A stretch of DNA of 53,012 bases, taken from contig CAMYLA010000021.1 in the NCBI GenBank assembly GCA_947259095.1, positions 82,886-135,897 on the forward strand, in the 5' to 3' direction. The notes beneath the pieces are model-generated. The model had not been told where the DNA came from and did not search any database. It saw only the letters and a list, made by a program, of their open reading frames with translations. This document shows positions 1 to 10,828 of the stretch, piece by piece (position 1 is the stretch's first letter; each line of letters opens with the position of its first letter). Position numbers and translations under genes: made by a program. The DNA comes from an uncultured Acidimicrobiaceae bacterium (GTDB lineage: Bacteria; Actinomycetota; Acidimicrobiia; Acidimicrobiales; SZUA-35).

Positions 1-234
1 GATGTTGGGATGGCTCAGCTTGGCGGCCAAGCGGGCTTCGGTCCGGAACAGTTTCTCGAACCGTTTGTCCTCGGTCAGATCCCAACGGAGCTGTTTCACA
101 GCGACACTTCGCCCAAGTCGAAGGTCGGTTGCCTGATAGACCTCGGCCGAGGCGCCGGACCCGATGCGCGATACCAGCTGATATCGATTTCCCAGCGTCC
201 GGGCTGCGGCTTGGTCGAGGTTGGCTCTCGACAT
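1..234 (-). CDS. Serine/threonine protein kinase, N-terminal 78 residues (runs off the left edge)
   Basis: The minus strand from the ATG at 234 is open to the window edge. It shows the N-lobe of a Hanks-type kinase: glycine-rich loop IGSGASAEVY at residues 24-33, the ATP-binding Lys47 in VAVK, and the helix-C Glu66 in FRTEARLAAKLSHPNI. Known family members phosphorylate Ser/Thr on regulatory or cell-envelope proteins; the substrate here cannot be told, and any membrane or PASTA sensor part lies outside. It is divergent from the gene starting near 283. A TACGCT hexamer 7 nt before the ATG suggests a leaderless transcript. The third position of the glycine loop is Ala, an acceptable variant. 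Confidence 0.85.
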   Translation of the reverse strand, partial: MSRANLDQAAARTLGNRYQLVSRIGSGASAEVYQATDLRLGRSVAVKQLRWDLTEDKRFEKLFRTEARLAAKLSHPNI

Positions 235-241
235 AGCCCAG

Positions 242-247
242 AGCGTA
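242..247 (-). promoter_or_regulatory. -10 hexamer of leaderless kinase promoter
   Basis: TACGCT read on the minus strand ends 7 nt before the ATG at 234, the spacing expected when transcription begins at the start codon. No Shine-Dalgarno sequence is seen. Confidence 0.5.
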
Positions 248-282
248 GTGGCAGCCGCTCATCGCTTGGCACAATGGGTGCA

Positions 283-852
283 ATGATTTCGCAGACACAG
301 CAACGCCTCATCATGGGAGCCATGGTGGCCATTGCCTTCGGCGCCATCGTGCTGGGCGTGGCCTACCAGGACGACAATCGGCTCGACGAGGCAGTGATCG
401 TCGGTGCCGGCACCTCGGCACCGGCCGCCGACACCGCTGGTGATGGAGGGGCCGCCGGTGGCGGGGCCGCCAGTGGTGCACCGGCCGCCGACGGTTCAGC
501 GGTTGGCGGCAGCGCCATCGAGGGTTTCCTGCCCCGCTCCGGTGAGGCCAGCGCCTGCAGCGAGGAGGTCGGGGTCGATCTGGCCGCCGGTTTCGGCGCC
601 AAGCTGACCATCAACGGGATCGAGATCGCCCCCGAGGAGATGAACGTCAACCTCGACGAGAACGGTGAGATCTCGGAGGTGATCACCGCCTCGCGCTCGC
701 TGGGGCAGTACACCTTCAAGCCGGACGACAACTGCCCAAACGGCAGACTGCTCCGGCCGGTCGGCAATGTGCTCGAGGTCTGCGTCTACCGGCTGTCCGA
801 CGCCACCCAGGCCTGCACGCTGCGGACCGAGAACGTCTTCGATTCGCTGTAG
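283..852 (+). CDS. Membrane-anchored extracytoplasmic protein of unknown function
   Basis: This 189-residue protein has one N-terminal hydrophobic segment at about residues 11-27, then a low-complexity Gly/Ala/Pro linker of about 60 residues, then a compact acidic domain of about 100 residues with three or four cysteines that could form disulfides outside the cell. I do not recognise the C-terminal domain. The start is uncertain: ATG codons lie at 274, 283 and 313. I chose 283 because a CACAAT hexamer, a near match to the TANNNT motif of this window, ends 7 nt before it. The gene is divergent from the kinase and could be functionally linked to it, but that is only context. Confidence 0.6.
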   Translation: MISQTQQRLIMGAMVAIAFGAIVLGVAYQDDNRLDEAVIVGAGTSAPAADTAGDGGAAGGGAASGAPAADGSAVGGSAIEGFLPRSGEASACSEEVGVDLAAGFGAKLTINGIEIAPEEMNVNLDENGEISEVITASRSLGQYTFKPDDNCPNGRLLRPVGNVLEVCVYRLSDATQACTLRTENVFDSL

Positions 853-944
853 CACCCTGGCCCGGGTTGCCCGTTGCCGTCATCGTGATCGGCGCCGGCC
901 TGGCCCGGCCCGGCCCGCTGATCGTCAGCACCGGATGATCGGGT

Positions 945-4290
<3,346 letters not shown>

Positions 4291-4305
4291 GTCATCCGCC
4301 CAAAG

Positions 4306-4462
4306 CACAGCCGGCGCCCGACGCGCCGGCCCGGGACACAGCCGGCGCCCGACGCGCCGGCCCGGGACACAGCCGGCCCGGGACACAGCCGGCGCCCGAC
4401 GCGCCGGCCCGGGACACAGCCGGCGCCCGACGCGCCGGCCCGGGACACAGCCGGCGCCCGAC
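4306..4462. repeat. Tandem array of a 31-bp hairpin-forming repeat
   Basis: Four full 31-bp units start at 4306, 4337, 4384 and 4415. A 16-bp deleted unit lies at 4368-4383 and a partial last unit at 4446-4462. Each full unit contains the perfect inverted repeat CCGGCGC/GCGCCGG around a 5-nt centre. The array fills the space between two convergent genes (stops at 4290 and 4470). The unit length is not a multiple of three and no ORF depends on it. It could act as a bidirectional terminator; that is inference. Confidence 0.95.
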
Positions 4463-4469
4463 CCGCTTG

Positions 4470-5219
4470 TCACTCCCAGCGAAAGAGGCGGAGCGCCAGC
4501 GTGAGGCTGAGGACGGAGATGAGCCCGAACACGGCCCAGGACCGGCCGGGGTCCAGGTCCAACCAGGGTTCGTGGATCATGCGCACGGTGTGGATCATCG
4601 GCGTCGCTGTCGAGATGACTCGCATCGCCCCGGTGAGCACTTCCTCGGGCGGACCGGCCCCACCGACGAGCATCATCACGAACCAGAGGATGAGACCGGC
4701 GGCCTGTGCCGCTCGTGCGGTGGGCACGACGGCGCTGAGGAGCAGTCCGATGGCGGTGTAGCCGGCCACGATGCAGAGGTAGACGGCGATGGTGGGCAGC
4801 GGTGACGCCGGCCATTGAAAGTCGTAGGCGACGGCGGCCGCCGCCAGCATGATCAGAACACTCACGCTCGAGATCGCCAGGGCGACGAGCAATTCGGCGC
4901 CGGCAACGGTCAGCGGGCTCATCGCCGACGCCTGGTAGCGGCGAAGTACACCCCGCTCACGGTTCCCTGCCAGATGTGTCGGGATGCTGATCAGGCACAC
5001 CGAGGTGACCACCAGGACCACATAGGCCGGAACGTAGTAGGTCATCGCGCCGACCCCTCGCCAGACGATCTCTTCTCCCGGTGCCGGCGGCTCGTTGCCG
5101 AACACCCCGCCCAGGATGAACAGCAGAACCAGGGGTAGGGCCAGGGCGAAGGCCACCGTGACGGGCTCACGGAGGAACAGCTTGATCTCCAGCCAGCCCA
5201 GCCGCACCACCGCCCCCAT
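4470..5219 (-). CDS. ABC-2 type transporter permease
   Basis: The 249-residue protein has six hydrophobic segments in the arrangement of ABC-2 permeases, with a polar extracellular loop after the first. It would form the membrane channel of an exporter with the ATPase encoded directly upstream. Its ATG overlaps the stop of that gene (TGATG at 5217-5221), so the two are translationally coupled. Such pairs usually export drugs, lipids or other hydrophobic compounds; the substrate cannot be read from the sequence. Length is usual for the family. The downstream edge meets the 31-bp hairpin array. Confidence 0.88.
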   Translation of the reverse strand: MGAVVRLGWLEIKLFLREPVTVAFALALPLVLLFILGGVFGNEPPAPGEEIVWRGVGAMTYYVPAYVVLVVTSVCLISIPTHLAGNRERGVLRRYQASAMSPLTVAGAELLVALAISSVSVLIMLAAAAVAYDFQWPASPLPTIAVYLCIVAGYTAIGLLLSAVVPTARAAQAAGLILWFVMMLVGGAGPPEEVLTGAMRVISTATPMIHTVRMIHEPWLDLDPGRSWAVFGLISVLSLTLALRLFRWE

Positions 5220-6136
5220 CAGGCCTCCTCACCGGGTGGGTCCGATTCATCGGTGATTCGAAGAAAGACCTGTTCGAGTGTTGGTCGGTCGGCGCGGAGA
5301 TCCTCGGGGGCCTGGCCGCTGTGCACCAGGGCCGCGGCCACCTGAGCCAGCACCGCCCCGGTCCCGGTGATCGTCACCCTCCGACCAATCACGTCGAGCG
5401 ACTCCACCCCGGGAACCCGACCAAGGAAGTCGACAGGGCCGCCGGCGGTGAACACCACCTCGGTCCGGCCGAATTGATCGATCAGCTCGGCCGGCGATGC
5501 CACCGCCGCCACCCGGTGGTGAGCGAAGATGGCAACCCGGTCGCACAGCGTCTCGGCCTCGTCCATGAAATGGGTGACCAGCACCACCGTTGTCCCTCCT
5601 TGACGCAAGCGATCGACCAACTCCCAGGCCACATGTCGCGAAACGGGATCCAGGCCGGTGGTCATCTCATCGAAGAACACCAGCTGAGGCGCGTTGACCA
5701 CGGCCAACGCAACGAAGAGGCGCTGCTGTTGGCCCCCGGAGAGGCTGGCGAAGGTGGCGTTGCGTTTGTCGGCCAGGCCCCACTCCTCCATCACCTCCTG
5801 CCACGGCAGGCCTGAGGGCGACAACGATGAGAAGAAGGCGAGCGCCTCCCACACCTTTATCCGCTCGGGCAGTGCCGATTCCTGGAGTTGGGCACCGATC
5901 TTGCGTCGTAGCTCAGTGCCCTGGCGGCGGGGGTCCAGACCGAGGACCGTCATGGAACCGCTGTCGGGCCGGCGGAGTCCTTGGAGGCACTCGACCGTGG
6001 TGGTCTTGCCGCACCCGTTTCGGCCAAGCAAGCCGAAGATCTCACCCTTTTCGACCTCGAAACTGACCCCGTCGGCCGCGACGACGCTCCCATAGCTCTT
6101 TCGGAGCCCGTCGACCGAGATCACCTGCTCGACCAT
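5219..6136 (-). CDS. ABC transporter ATP-binding protein (ABC-2/drug-resistance type)
   Basis: The 305-residue ATPase has Walker A GRNGCGKTT (38-46), signature LSGGQQQR (132-139), Walker B LVFFDE (152-157) and the H-loop His189 in VTHF. The C-terminal ~85 residues form the extra domain common in DrrA-like ATPases. It powers export together with the permease that overlaps its stop codon. A perfect 23-bp dyad at 6136-6158 touches the first base of the start codon and could be an operator or an mRNA hairpin. No dedicated regulator gene is adjacent. Confidence 0.92.
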   Translation of the reverse strand: MVEQVISVDGLRKSYGSVVAADGVSFEVEKGEIFGLLGRNGCGKTTTVECLQGLRRPDSGSMTVLGLDPRRQGTELRRKIGAQLQESALPERIKVWEALAFFSSLSPSGLPWQEVMEEWGLADKRNATFASLSGGQQQRLFVALAVVNAPQLVFFDEMTTGLDPVSRHVAWELVDRLRQGGTTVVLVTHFMDEAETLCDRVAIFAHHRVAAVASPAELIDQFGRTEVVFTAGGPVDFLGRVPGVESLDVIGRRVTITGTGAVLAQVAAALVHSGQAPEDLRADRPTLEQVFLRITDESDPPGEEA

Positions 6137-6158
6137 GGAACGATCTTCGATCGTTCCA
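6136..6158. promoter_or_regulatory. Perfect 10-3-10 inverted repeat at the ABC exporter start codon
   Basis: TGGAACGATC at 6136-6145 and GATCGTTCCA at 6149-6158 are exact reverse complements around TTC. The dyad begins at the A of the ATG of the ATPase gene. Size and symmetry fit a TetR/PadR-type operator, or a hairpin that occludes the translation start. Confidence 0.6.
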
Positions 6159-6284
6159 CCTGTCCGAGCCAGGGCCCAAAGTCGGTCATCGGCGGGGCGG
6201 TGCCCGCCCTCGTCTTGGAGAACCCGGATCGGGGCTCCGGTCCGGTCGGGCAGCCCGAGACGGCGACCGGAACCCTGCGGCGGA

Positions 6285-7043
6285 TCAGCCGACGACGGCG
6301 GGGTCGGGTACCACGGTGCGGATCAGGTACTGGAAAGATTCCCAGCCGATCCGCGGCGACTCGGCCCACTCGGCCATCGTCTTGGCCGCCTCATCGGAGA
6401 TCGCCTTGGCCTCCGGCGCCTTGACGTGGACCTCGGCCACCCGTTCGGCCATGACGAAGAACCCGACCGCCTCTGCCACCGAGCGCCCGACCGTGAGCGG
6501 CCCGTGGTTGCGGAGCATGCACAACCGGGTCGCACCCATGGCCGCAGCGATCCGGCGGCCGCAGTCGAAGTCGGTGACGTTGAGCTCCTCCCCGTCGAAG
6601 ATCGACTGGGTGTGGACGAACGAGCAGGCCTCCTGGCTGATGGGCCGGAACGGCAGCAGATTCGCCGACCACGGGGTGCCGTAGCCAGTGTGGGTGTGGG
6701 CCACCGACACCACCTCCGGTCGAGCCTCGTGGATCGGCATGTGGATGTAGTAGGCGGTCCGGTTGATCTCACCTTCGCCCTCCGCCAACGAACCATCGGG
6801 GGCGACCAGGACCAGATCGTCGATGGTGGCCTGACCGAATGGCACCCCGTAGGCCAGCAGCCAGAAGTGCTCCGGACGTTCCGGATCCCTGGCGCTGATG
6901 TGACCATCGCCAAGTTGACCCCACCCGAGCGCCCCGAACGCCCGGTAGCCCAGGGCACACTGGCGCTTGCGGTGCAACCGCTCCTCGGCAAGATCGTCGA
7001 AGGTCGGCTCGGCGGTATCGGTTCGCAGCTCGGGATGGCCCAT
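6285..7043 (-). CDS. Class II aldolase/adducin family protein
   Basis: The 252-residue protein carries zinc-ligand histidines in AHTHTGYG (His116, His118) and a third His180 in LRNHGPLTVG, together with the GDGHISARDP motif. This matches the class II aldolase/adducin fold used by L-fuculose-phosphate aldolase and L-ribulose-phosphate epimerase, and by many decarboxylase-like relatives of unknown substrate. The exact reaction cannot be assigned. Length is within the family range. The ATG at 7043 is preceded by TAGACT at 7 nt, suggesting a leaderless transcript. It lies upstream of the ABC genes on the same strand with a 148-bp gap, so it is probably a separate unit. Confidence 0.85.
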   Translation of the reverse strand: MGHPELRTDTAEPTFDDLAEERLHRKRQCALGYRAFGALGWGQLGDGHISARDPERPEHFWLLAYGVPFGQATIDDLVLVAPDGSLAEGEGEINRTAYYIHMPIHEARPEVVSVAHTHTGYGTPWSANLLPFRPISQEACSFVHTQSIFDGEELNVTDFDCGRRIAAAMGATRLCMLRNHGPLTVGRSVAEAVGFFVMAERVAEVHVKAPEAKAISDEAAKTMAEWAESPRIGWESFQYLIRTVVPDPAVVG

Positions 7044-7050
7044 GATGACG

Positions 7051-7056
7051 AGTCTA
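7051..7056 (-). promoter_or_regulatory. -10 hexamer of leaderless aldolase-family promoter
   Basis: TAGACT on the minus strand ends 7 nt before the ATG at 7043. Confidence 0.5.
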
Positions 7057-7061
7057 GAACC

Positions 7062-7493
7062 CTATTTCAGGGCGTAGATCTCGTAGCTGACCGACTCGGG
7101 GTCGGAGGTGCCGATGCCAACGGCCTGCACGTCGTTCAGCCAGGCGTATGCCTCGGCGCCGGTTTCGAACGTCGGCGCAGTGCGGATCGAACTGGTGCCG
7201 TCCTCCTGAGGGTGGCCGATGCCCTGGTACGTCATCAGGATCGACTCGCCGTCATCGGTGACCAGTAACAGCCGGACGTCGAGGTGCATCGTCCGGTTGG
7301 CCCTGGCGTGGACCCAGTCGCCGCCGGGAGGGACCACGGTGCCGGAGAGCTTCGGTCCCGAGAAGGTGCCGCCGGTCACTGCGGCGATGAACCTGGTCCC
7401 GGCCGGCCCTTTGCGGATCACCGCATTGGTGTTGTCTCCGATGTCCGCCGTGAGGGTGAACAGGTGCTCGACGTCGAGTTGGGTTTCAGCCAT
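7062..7493 (-). CDS. DUF3237 (UPF0311) family protein
   Basis: This 143-residue soluble protein resembles the DUF3237/UPF0311 family, small beta-barrel proteins of unknown biochemical role: an N-terminal LEHLFTL-like segment, a GTFSGPKLSGTVVPPGGDW stretch and the late GIGHPQEDG motif. The ATG at 7493 is preferred over an earlier in-frame start because TAGATT lies 7 nt upstream of it and the longer N-terminus is low complexity formed by the repeat at 7546-7606. It ends just beyond the start of the aldolase-family gene, on the same strand. Function is unknown. Confidence 0.8.
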   Translation of the reverse strand: MAETQLDVEHLFTLTADIGDNTNAVIRKGPAGTRFIAAVTGGTFSGPKLSGTVVPPGGDWVHARANRTMHLDVRLLLVTDDGESILMTYQGIGHPQEDGTSSIRTAPTFETGAEAYAWLNDVQAVGIGTSDPESVSYEIYALK

Positions 7494-7500
7494 GACGCCG

Positions 7501-7506
7501 AATCTA
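7501..7506 (-). promoter_or_regulatory. -10 hexamer of leaderless DUF3237-gene promoter
   Basis: TAGATT on the minus strand ends 7 nt before the ATG at 7493. Confidence 0.5.
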
Positions 7507-7545
7507 CGAACCGCCCGGTCAGCGGTCAAAATGACGCCAACCAGG

Positions 7546-7606
7546 GCCGAACCGGCCGGGACGACCGCCGCCGAACCGGCCGGCACGACCGCCGCCGAAC
7601 CGGCGC
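7546..7606. repeat. 24-bp direct repeat, about 2.5 copies
   Basis: Units at 7546-7569 and 7570-7593 differ at one base and begin GCCGAACCGGCCGG; a partial third copy follows. The repeat lies between the divergent DUF3237 and homocysteine methyltransferase genes, upstream of both predicted start sites. Confidence 0.85.
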
Positions 7607-7689
7607 CGGTGGGAACACCTGCCCATGCCGGGACGAGATCGCCGGCAGAATCGGGCGGGATTCGGGGGCAGATCCGTCACACTGGGGCC

Positions 7690-8685
7690 ATGACCGTTCT
7701 CGACGACCTCGTCGCACAAGCCGGTTTCGCCCTGATGGATGGGGCCACCGGTACCGAGCTGTTCAAGTTGGGCCTCAACTCCGGCCACCCACCGGAGGCG
7801 TGGAACGTCGATGAGCCGGAGAAGATCCGCAGCGCCTACCGGGCCTATGTCGACGCGGGCTCCGATATCTTCCTCACCAACAGTTTCGGCGGCACCCACT
7901 ACCGGCTGGCCCTGCACAAGCTCGACGATCGGGTGGTCGAACTCAACACCGAGGCCGCCCGGCTTGGCCGGGAGGTCGCCGACGAGGCCATGGCCGCCAG
8001 CCCCGGGCGCATCGTGCTGGTGGCGGGCTCGATGGGCCCCACCGGCGAATTGATGGAGCCGATGGGTTCGATGACCCCCGCCTCCTGCACTGCGGCGTTC
8101 GCCGAGCAGGCCACCGGCCTCGCCCGGGGCGGCGCCGACCTGTTGTGGATCGAGACGATGAGCTCGATCGAGGAGGTCGAGGCTGCGGTGGCCGGTGCTC
8201 GGGAGGTCTGCGACCTGCCGGTCTGCGTGGCCATGAGCTTCGACACCGCCGGCCGCACCATGATGGGGGTCACCGGAACCGCGGCCGCACAACTGGCCGA
8301 TCGGCTGCAACTCGATGCGATCGGGGCCAACTGCGGCAACAACCTGGCCGACACCGAGGTGGCCATCCGCCAGATGCGCGACGTCAATCCCGAGCTGATG
8401 CTGATCAGCAAGGGGAACGCCGGCATTCCGGTGTGGCACGGCACCGAGCTCCACTACAACGGCACCCCCGAGGTCATGGCGGCATACGCCGCCCGGGCCC
8501 GAGACCTCGGTGTCTCGCTGATCGGTGGTTGCTGTGGCAGTTCGGCCGAGCACATCGAGCTGATGCGGGCCGTGCTCGATGGCAAGGCCCCGGTTCCCGA
8601 GGTCGAGGAGATCACCGCCACCACCCAGTTGGTGGCGAAGAAGCGCCCCGGTCGCCGCCGTCGCAGCCGCTCGGACAAGGACTGA
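7690..8685 (+). CDS. Homocysteine S-methyltransferase family protein (betaine-homocysteine methyltransferase-like)
   Basis: The 331-residue enzyme has the TIM-barrel start LMDGATGTELFK and the three zinc-binding cysteines of the family, Cys215 in GANCGNN and Cys281/Cys282 in GGCCGSS. These enzymes move a methyl group from betaine, S-methylmethionine or another donor to homocysteine, making methionine in the cytoplasm. The donor cannot be decided from sequence. The C-terminus ends in a short basic tail (KKRPGRRRRSRSDKD). The ATG at 7690 is chosen by homology and by CACACT, a near match to the leaderless motif, 6 nt upstream. It is convergent with the Sua5 gene. Confidence 0.88.
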   Translation: MTVLDDLVAQAGFALMDGATGTELFKLGLNSGHPPEAWNVDEPEKIRSAYRAYVDAGSDIFLTNSFGGTHYRLALHKLDDRVVELNTEAARLGREVADEAMAASPGRIVLVAGSMGPTGELMEPMGSMTPASCTAAFAEQATGLARGGADLLWIETMSSIEEVEAAVAGAREVCDLPVCVAMSFDTAGRTMMGVTGTAAAQLADRLQLDAIGANCGNNLADTEVAIRQMRDVNPELMLISKGNAGIPVWHGTELHYNGTPEVMAAYAARARDLGVSLIGGCCGSSAEHIELMRAVLDGKAPVPEVEEITATTQLVAKKRPGRRRRSRSDKD

Positions 8686-8707
8686 TCGCTTCTCGAGAAC
8701 CTCCCCA

Positions 8708-8747
8708 CCGCCGCCGGGCACGGCCCGCTACGGTCGGGGGGCGGCGG
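8708..8747. terminator. Possible bidirectional terminator hairpin
   Basis: CCGCCGCC at 8708-8715 pairs perfectly with GGCGGCGG at 8740-8747; the loop holds a second small stem (GGGC/GCCC, 8716-8726). It lies between the convergent methyltransferase and Sua5 genes and overlaps the Sua5 stop codon at 8728. No clear U tract follows, so intrinsic termination is uncertain. Confidence 0.35.
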
Positions 8748-9723
8748 CCTTCATCAACCGGTCGAGTACCGCATCGAGCAGCCGACCTTCGTTCGGTGGG
8801 GCGATGAGCAGCCGGTCGAGGTCATGGCGATCGGCCTCTCGCAGGGTGGCGTAGAGCTCGGCCGCATAGCCGGTGGCGTCGGCCGGCAACCGCCACGACG
8901 GGCAGTGGGGGTGGTCGAAGGGTGCGATCAGGCCCACCCTGGCCGCACCATCGACGGTGGCGGCGACCAGCGCCCGATCGGCCATGGCGGCGTCGGGCCC
9001 ACCCGATCCAGCGGTTGCGCCCGGCACCAGGTCCACCGCGGTGCGGGGGGCGTAGTGCGATGTCAGCATTCCCGGCGCCCGGGAGGGGCCGGCCCGGTCG
9101 TCGAGCACCGGTGCGCCAAGCACCGCTTCCAGTTCCACCGCCGAGATCCCCCCCGGCCGCAGCAGCACGGGTGACGACCCGGTGAGGTCGATGATGGTCG
9201 ATTCGACCCCAACCGCGCAGGGCCCACCGTCGAGCACCAGGTCCAGGGCCGGGCCGAGATCGTCGACGACGTGCTTGGCGGTGGTGGGGCTCACCGAGCC
9301 GAACCGGTTGGCCGAGGGAGCGGCGATCGGCCCACCGAATCGGCGCAGCAGTGCGAGGGCCAGTGGGTGATCCGGCACCCGGATCCCCACCGTGTCCAAC
9401 CCGCCGACGGTCTCGGGGGCGACGCCATCGCCTCGCTCGACCACGATGGTCAACGGGCCGGGCCAGAAGGCATCGGCCAGCAGTTCGGCGTCTGCCGGCA
9501 CCCGGGCGGTGTAGCGGCGGAGCTCGTCGGCGGCGCCGATGTGGACGATCAGCGGGTGGCCCTTCGGCCGGCCCTTGGCCTCGAAGATCCGGTCCACCGC
9601 AGCCGCCGAACCGGCGTCGGCCCCGAGGCCATACACGGTCTCGGTGGGGAACGCCACCAGGCCGCCGCGGGCCAGTATGGCCGCCGCCTCCTCGATTCCC
9701 TCGGCGCCCCGGACCTTCACCAT
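8728..9723 (-). CDS. Threonylcarbamoyl-AMP synthase, Sua5 type
   Basis: Makes threonylcarbamoyl-AMP from threonine, bicarbonate and ATP for the t6A37 modification of tRNAs that read ANN codons. The N-terminal YrdC domain shows FPTETVYGLGAD, KGRPKGHPLIVHI and a SANRFGSVSPTTA segment; the linker RPGGIS leads to a C-terminal Sua5 domain starting near SHYAPR. The length of 331 residues fits the two-domain Sua5 form and not the short YrdC/TsaC form. The ATG at 9723 lies 16 nt after the mnmA stop, so it is probably the last gene of a cysteine desulfurase-mnmA-sua5 operon. Confidence 0.9.
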   Translation of the reverse strand: MVKVRGAEGIEEAAAILARGGLVAFPTETVYGLGADAGSAAAVDRIFEAKGRPKGHPLIVHIGAADELRRYTARVPADAELLADAFWPGPLTIVVERGDGVAPETVGGLDTVGIRVPDHPLALALLRRFGGPIAAPSANRFGSVSPTTAKHVVDDLGPALDLVLDGGPCAVGVESTIIDLTGSSPVLLRPGGISAVELEAVLGAPVLDDRAGPSRAPGMLTSHYAPRTAVDLVPGATAGSGGPDAAMADRALVAATVDGAARVGLIAPFDHPHCPSWRLPADATGYAAELYATLREADRHDLDRLLIAPPNEGRLLDAVLDRLMKAAAPRP

Positions 9724-9739
9724 CGGCGGACCGTCGCCG

Positions 9740-10828
9740 CTATCGGGCGACGCCGGCGGTGCCGCCGCCGACCACATCGTCGCCCCGGTACAGGACCATC
9801 GACTGTCCGGGAGCGACCCGGCGTTGGGGCCGGTCCCACCGCACGATGGCCTGTTGGCCGGGGCCATCGGGCGATCGGCCGTCGCCGGCGGGGCCCTGCC
9901 CGACCTCCAGTGACGCAGGTTGGGGTTGGCCGTGGGCCGAGCACTGGACGAGAAACGGCCCCGGCAGCGGCCGATGGGTCCAGGCCAGATCGTCGATCGG
10001 TTGGTGGTCGACCAGGAGATCGGCCTGCCGGCCAACCGTGACCCGGCCCGCCGGCCGGTCGATGTCGACCACATAGCGCCGGTCGGCGTCGCCCCCGAGG
10101 TTGAGGCCCTTGCGCTGCCCCAAGGTGACCAGCTCGATCGAATCGACCGCGCCGACGGTCCGCCCGGCGGTGTCGACCAGGGTCGCAGGCTGGAGCGGGA
10201 TACGATCGCCGAGGAAGACCCGGCGGCCGCCATCGGAATGGATGAAGCAGACGTCCTGGCTGTCCGGCTTGTCGGCGGTCCGCAGACCGAGCTCGGTGGC
10301 CAGGCGCCGGACCTCGTCCTTGGTGATGTCGCCGACCGGGAACGACAGCCGACCCAGCTGGGCCTGATCGAGCATGTGCAGGACGTAGGACTGGTCCTTG
10401 GCCCGGTCTGCGCCTCTGGCGATCCGGCGAATGCCGTCCGGCCCGAGGTTGATCCTGGCGTGATGGCCGGTGGCGATCAGATCGAAGCCCAACACGTCGG
10501 CTCGCCGGAACAGCTTGTCGAACTTGATGTGGCGGTTGCACTCAACGCAGGGATTGGGGGTACGACCCCGCTGGTGGTCTGCGACGTAGGGATCGACCAC
10601 GAACCGGTCGAAGTCGTCGCCGAAGTTGAACACATGGTGATCGATGTCGAGCTGTTGGGCCACCCTGCGGGCGTCGTCGACGTCGGACACAGAGCAGCAG
10701 CCGGAGTCGCTCTCGCCACCCCAGAGCTTCAGGGTCACCCCGACCACGTTGTGGCCCTGCGACACCAGCAGCGCCGCCGCGGCCGACGAATCGACCCCGC
10801 CAGACATGGCGACCAGGATGTCGGCCAT
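9740..10828 (-). CDS. mnmA: tRNA-specific 2-thiouridylase
   Basis: Thiolates U34 in tRNAs for Lys, Glu and Gln. The 362-residue product has the PP-loop SGGVDSS (residues 8-14), the catalytic Cys in NPCVECN and the second catalytic Cys in SQDVCFIHS, plus the GHHAR tRNA-binding segment. Length is normal. Its ATG at 10828 overlaps the stop of the cysteine desulfurase gene as TGATG, so the sulfur donor and the thiolase are translationally coupled. Sulfur would pass from the desulfurase persulfide to the MnmA catalytic cysteine; a dedicated Tus relay is not encoded here. Confidence 0.95.
   Translation of the reverse strand: MADILVAMSGGVDSSAAAALLVSQGHNVVGVTLKLWGGESDSGCCSVSDVDDARRVAQQLDIDHHVFNFGDDFDRFVVDPYVADHQRGRTPNPCVECNRHIKFDKLFRRADVLGFDLIATGHHARINLGPDGIRRIARGADRAKDQSYVLHMLDQAQLGRLSFPVGDITKDEVRRLATELGLRTADKPDSQDVCFIHSDGGRRVFLGDRIPLQPATLVDTAGRTVGAVDSIELVTLGQRKGLNLGGDADRRYVVDIDRPAGRVTVGRQADLLVDHQPIDDLAWTHRPLPGPFLVQCSAHGQPQPASLEVGQGPAGDGRSPDGPGQQAIVRWDRPQRRVAPGQSMVLYRGDDVVGGGTAGVAR

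Noticed and set aside
4306..4462. Direct repeats considered as a CRISPR array
   Set aside because: Units are head to tail without unique spacers and there is no cas gene.
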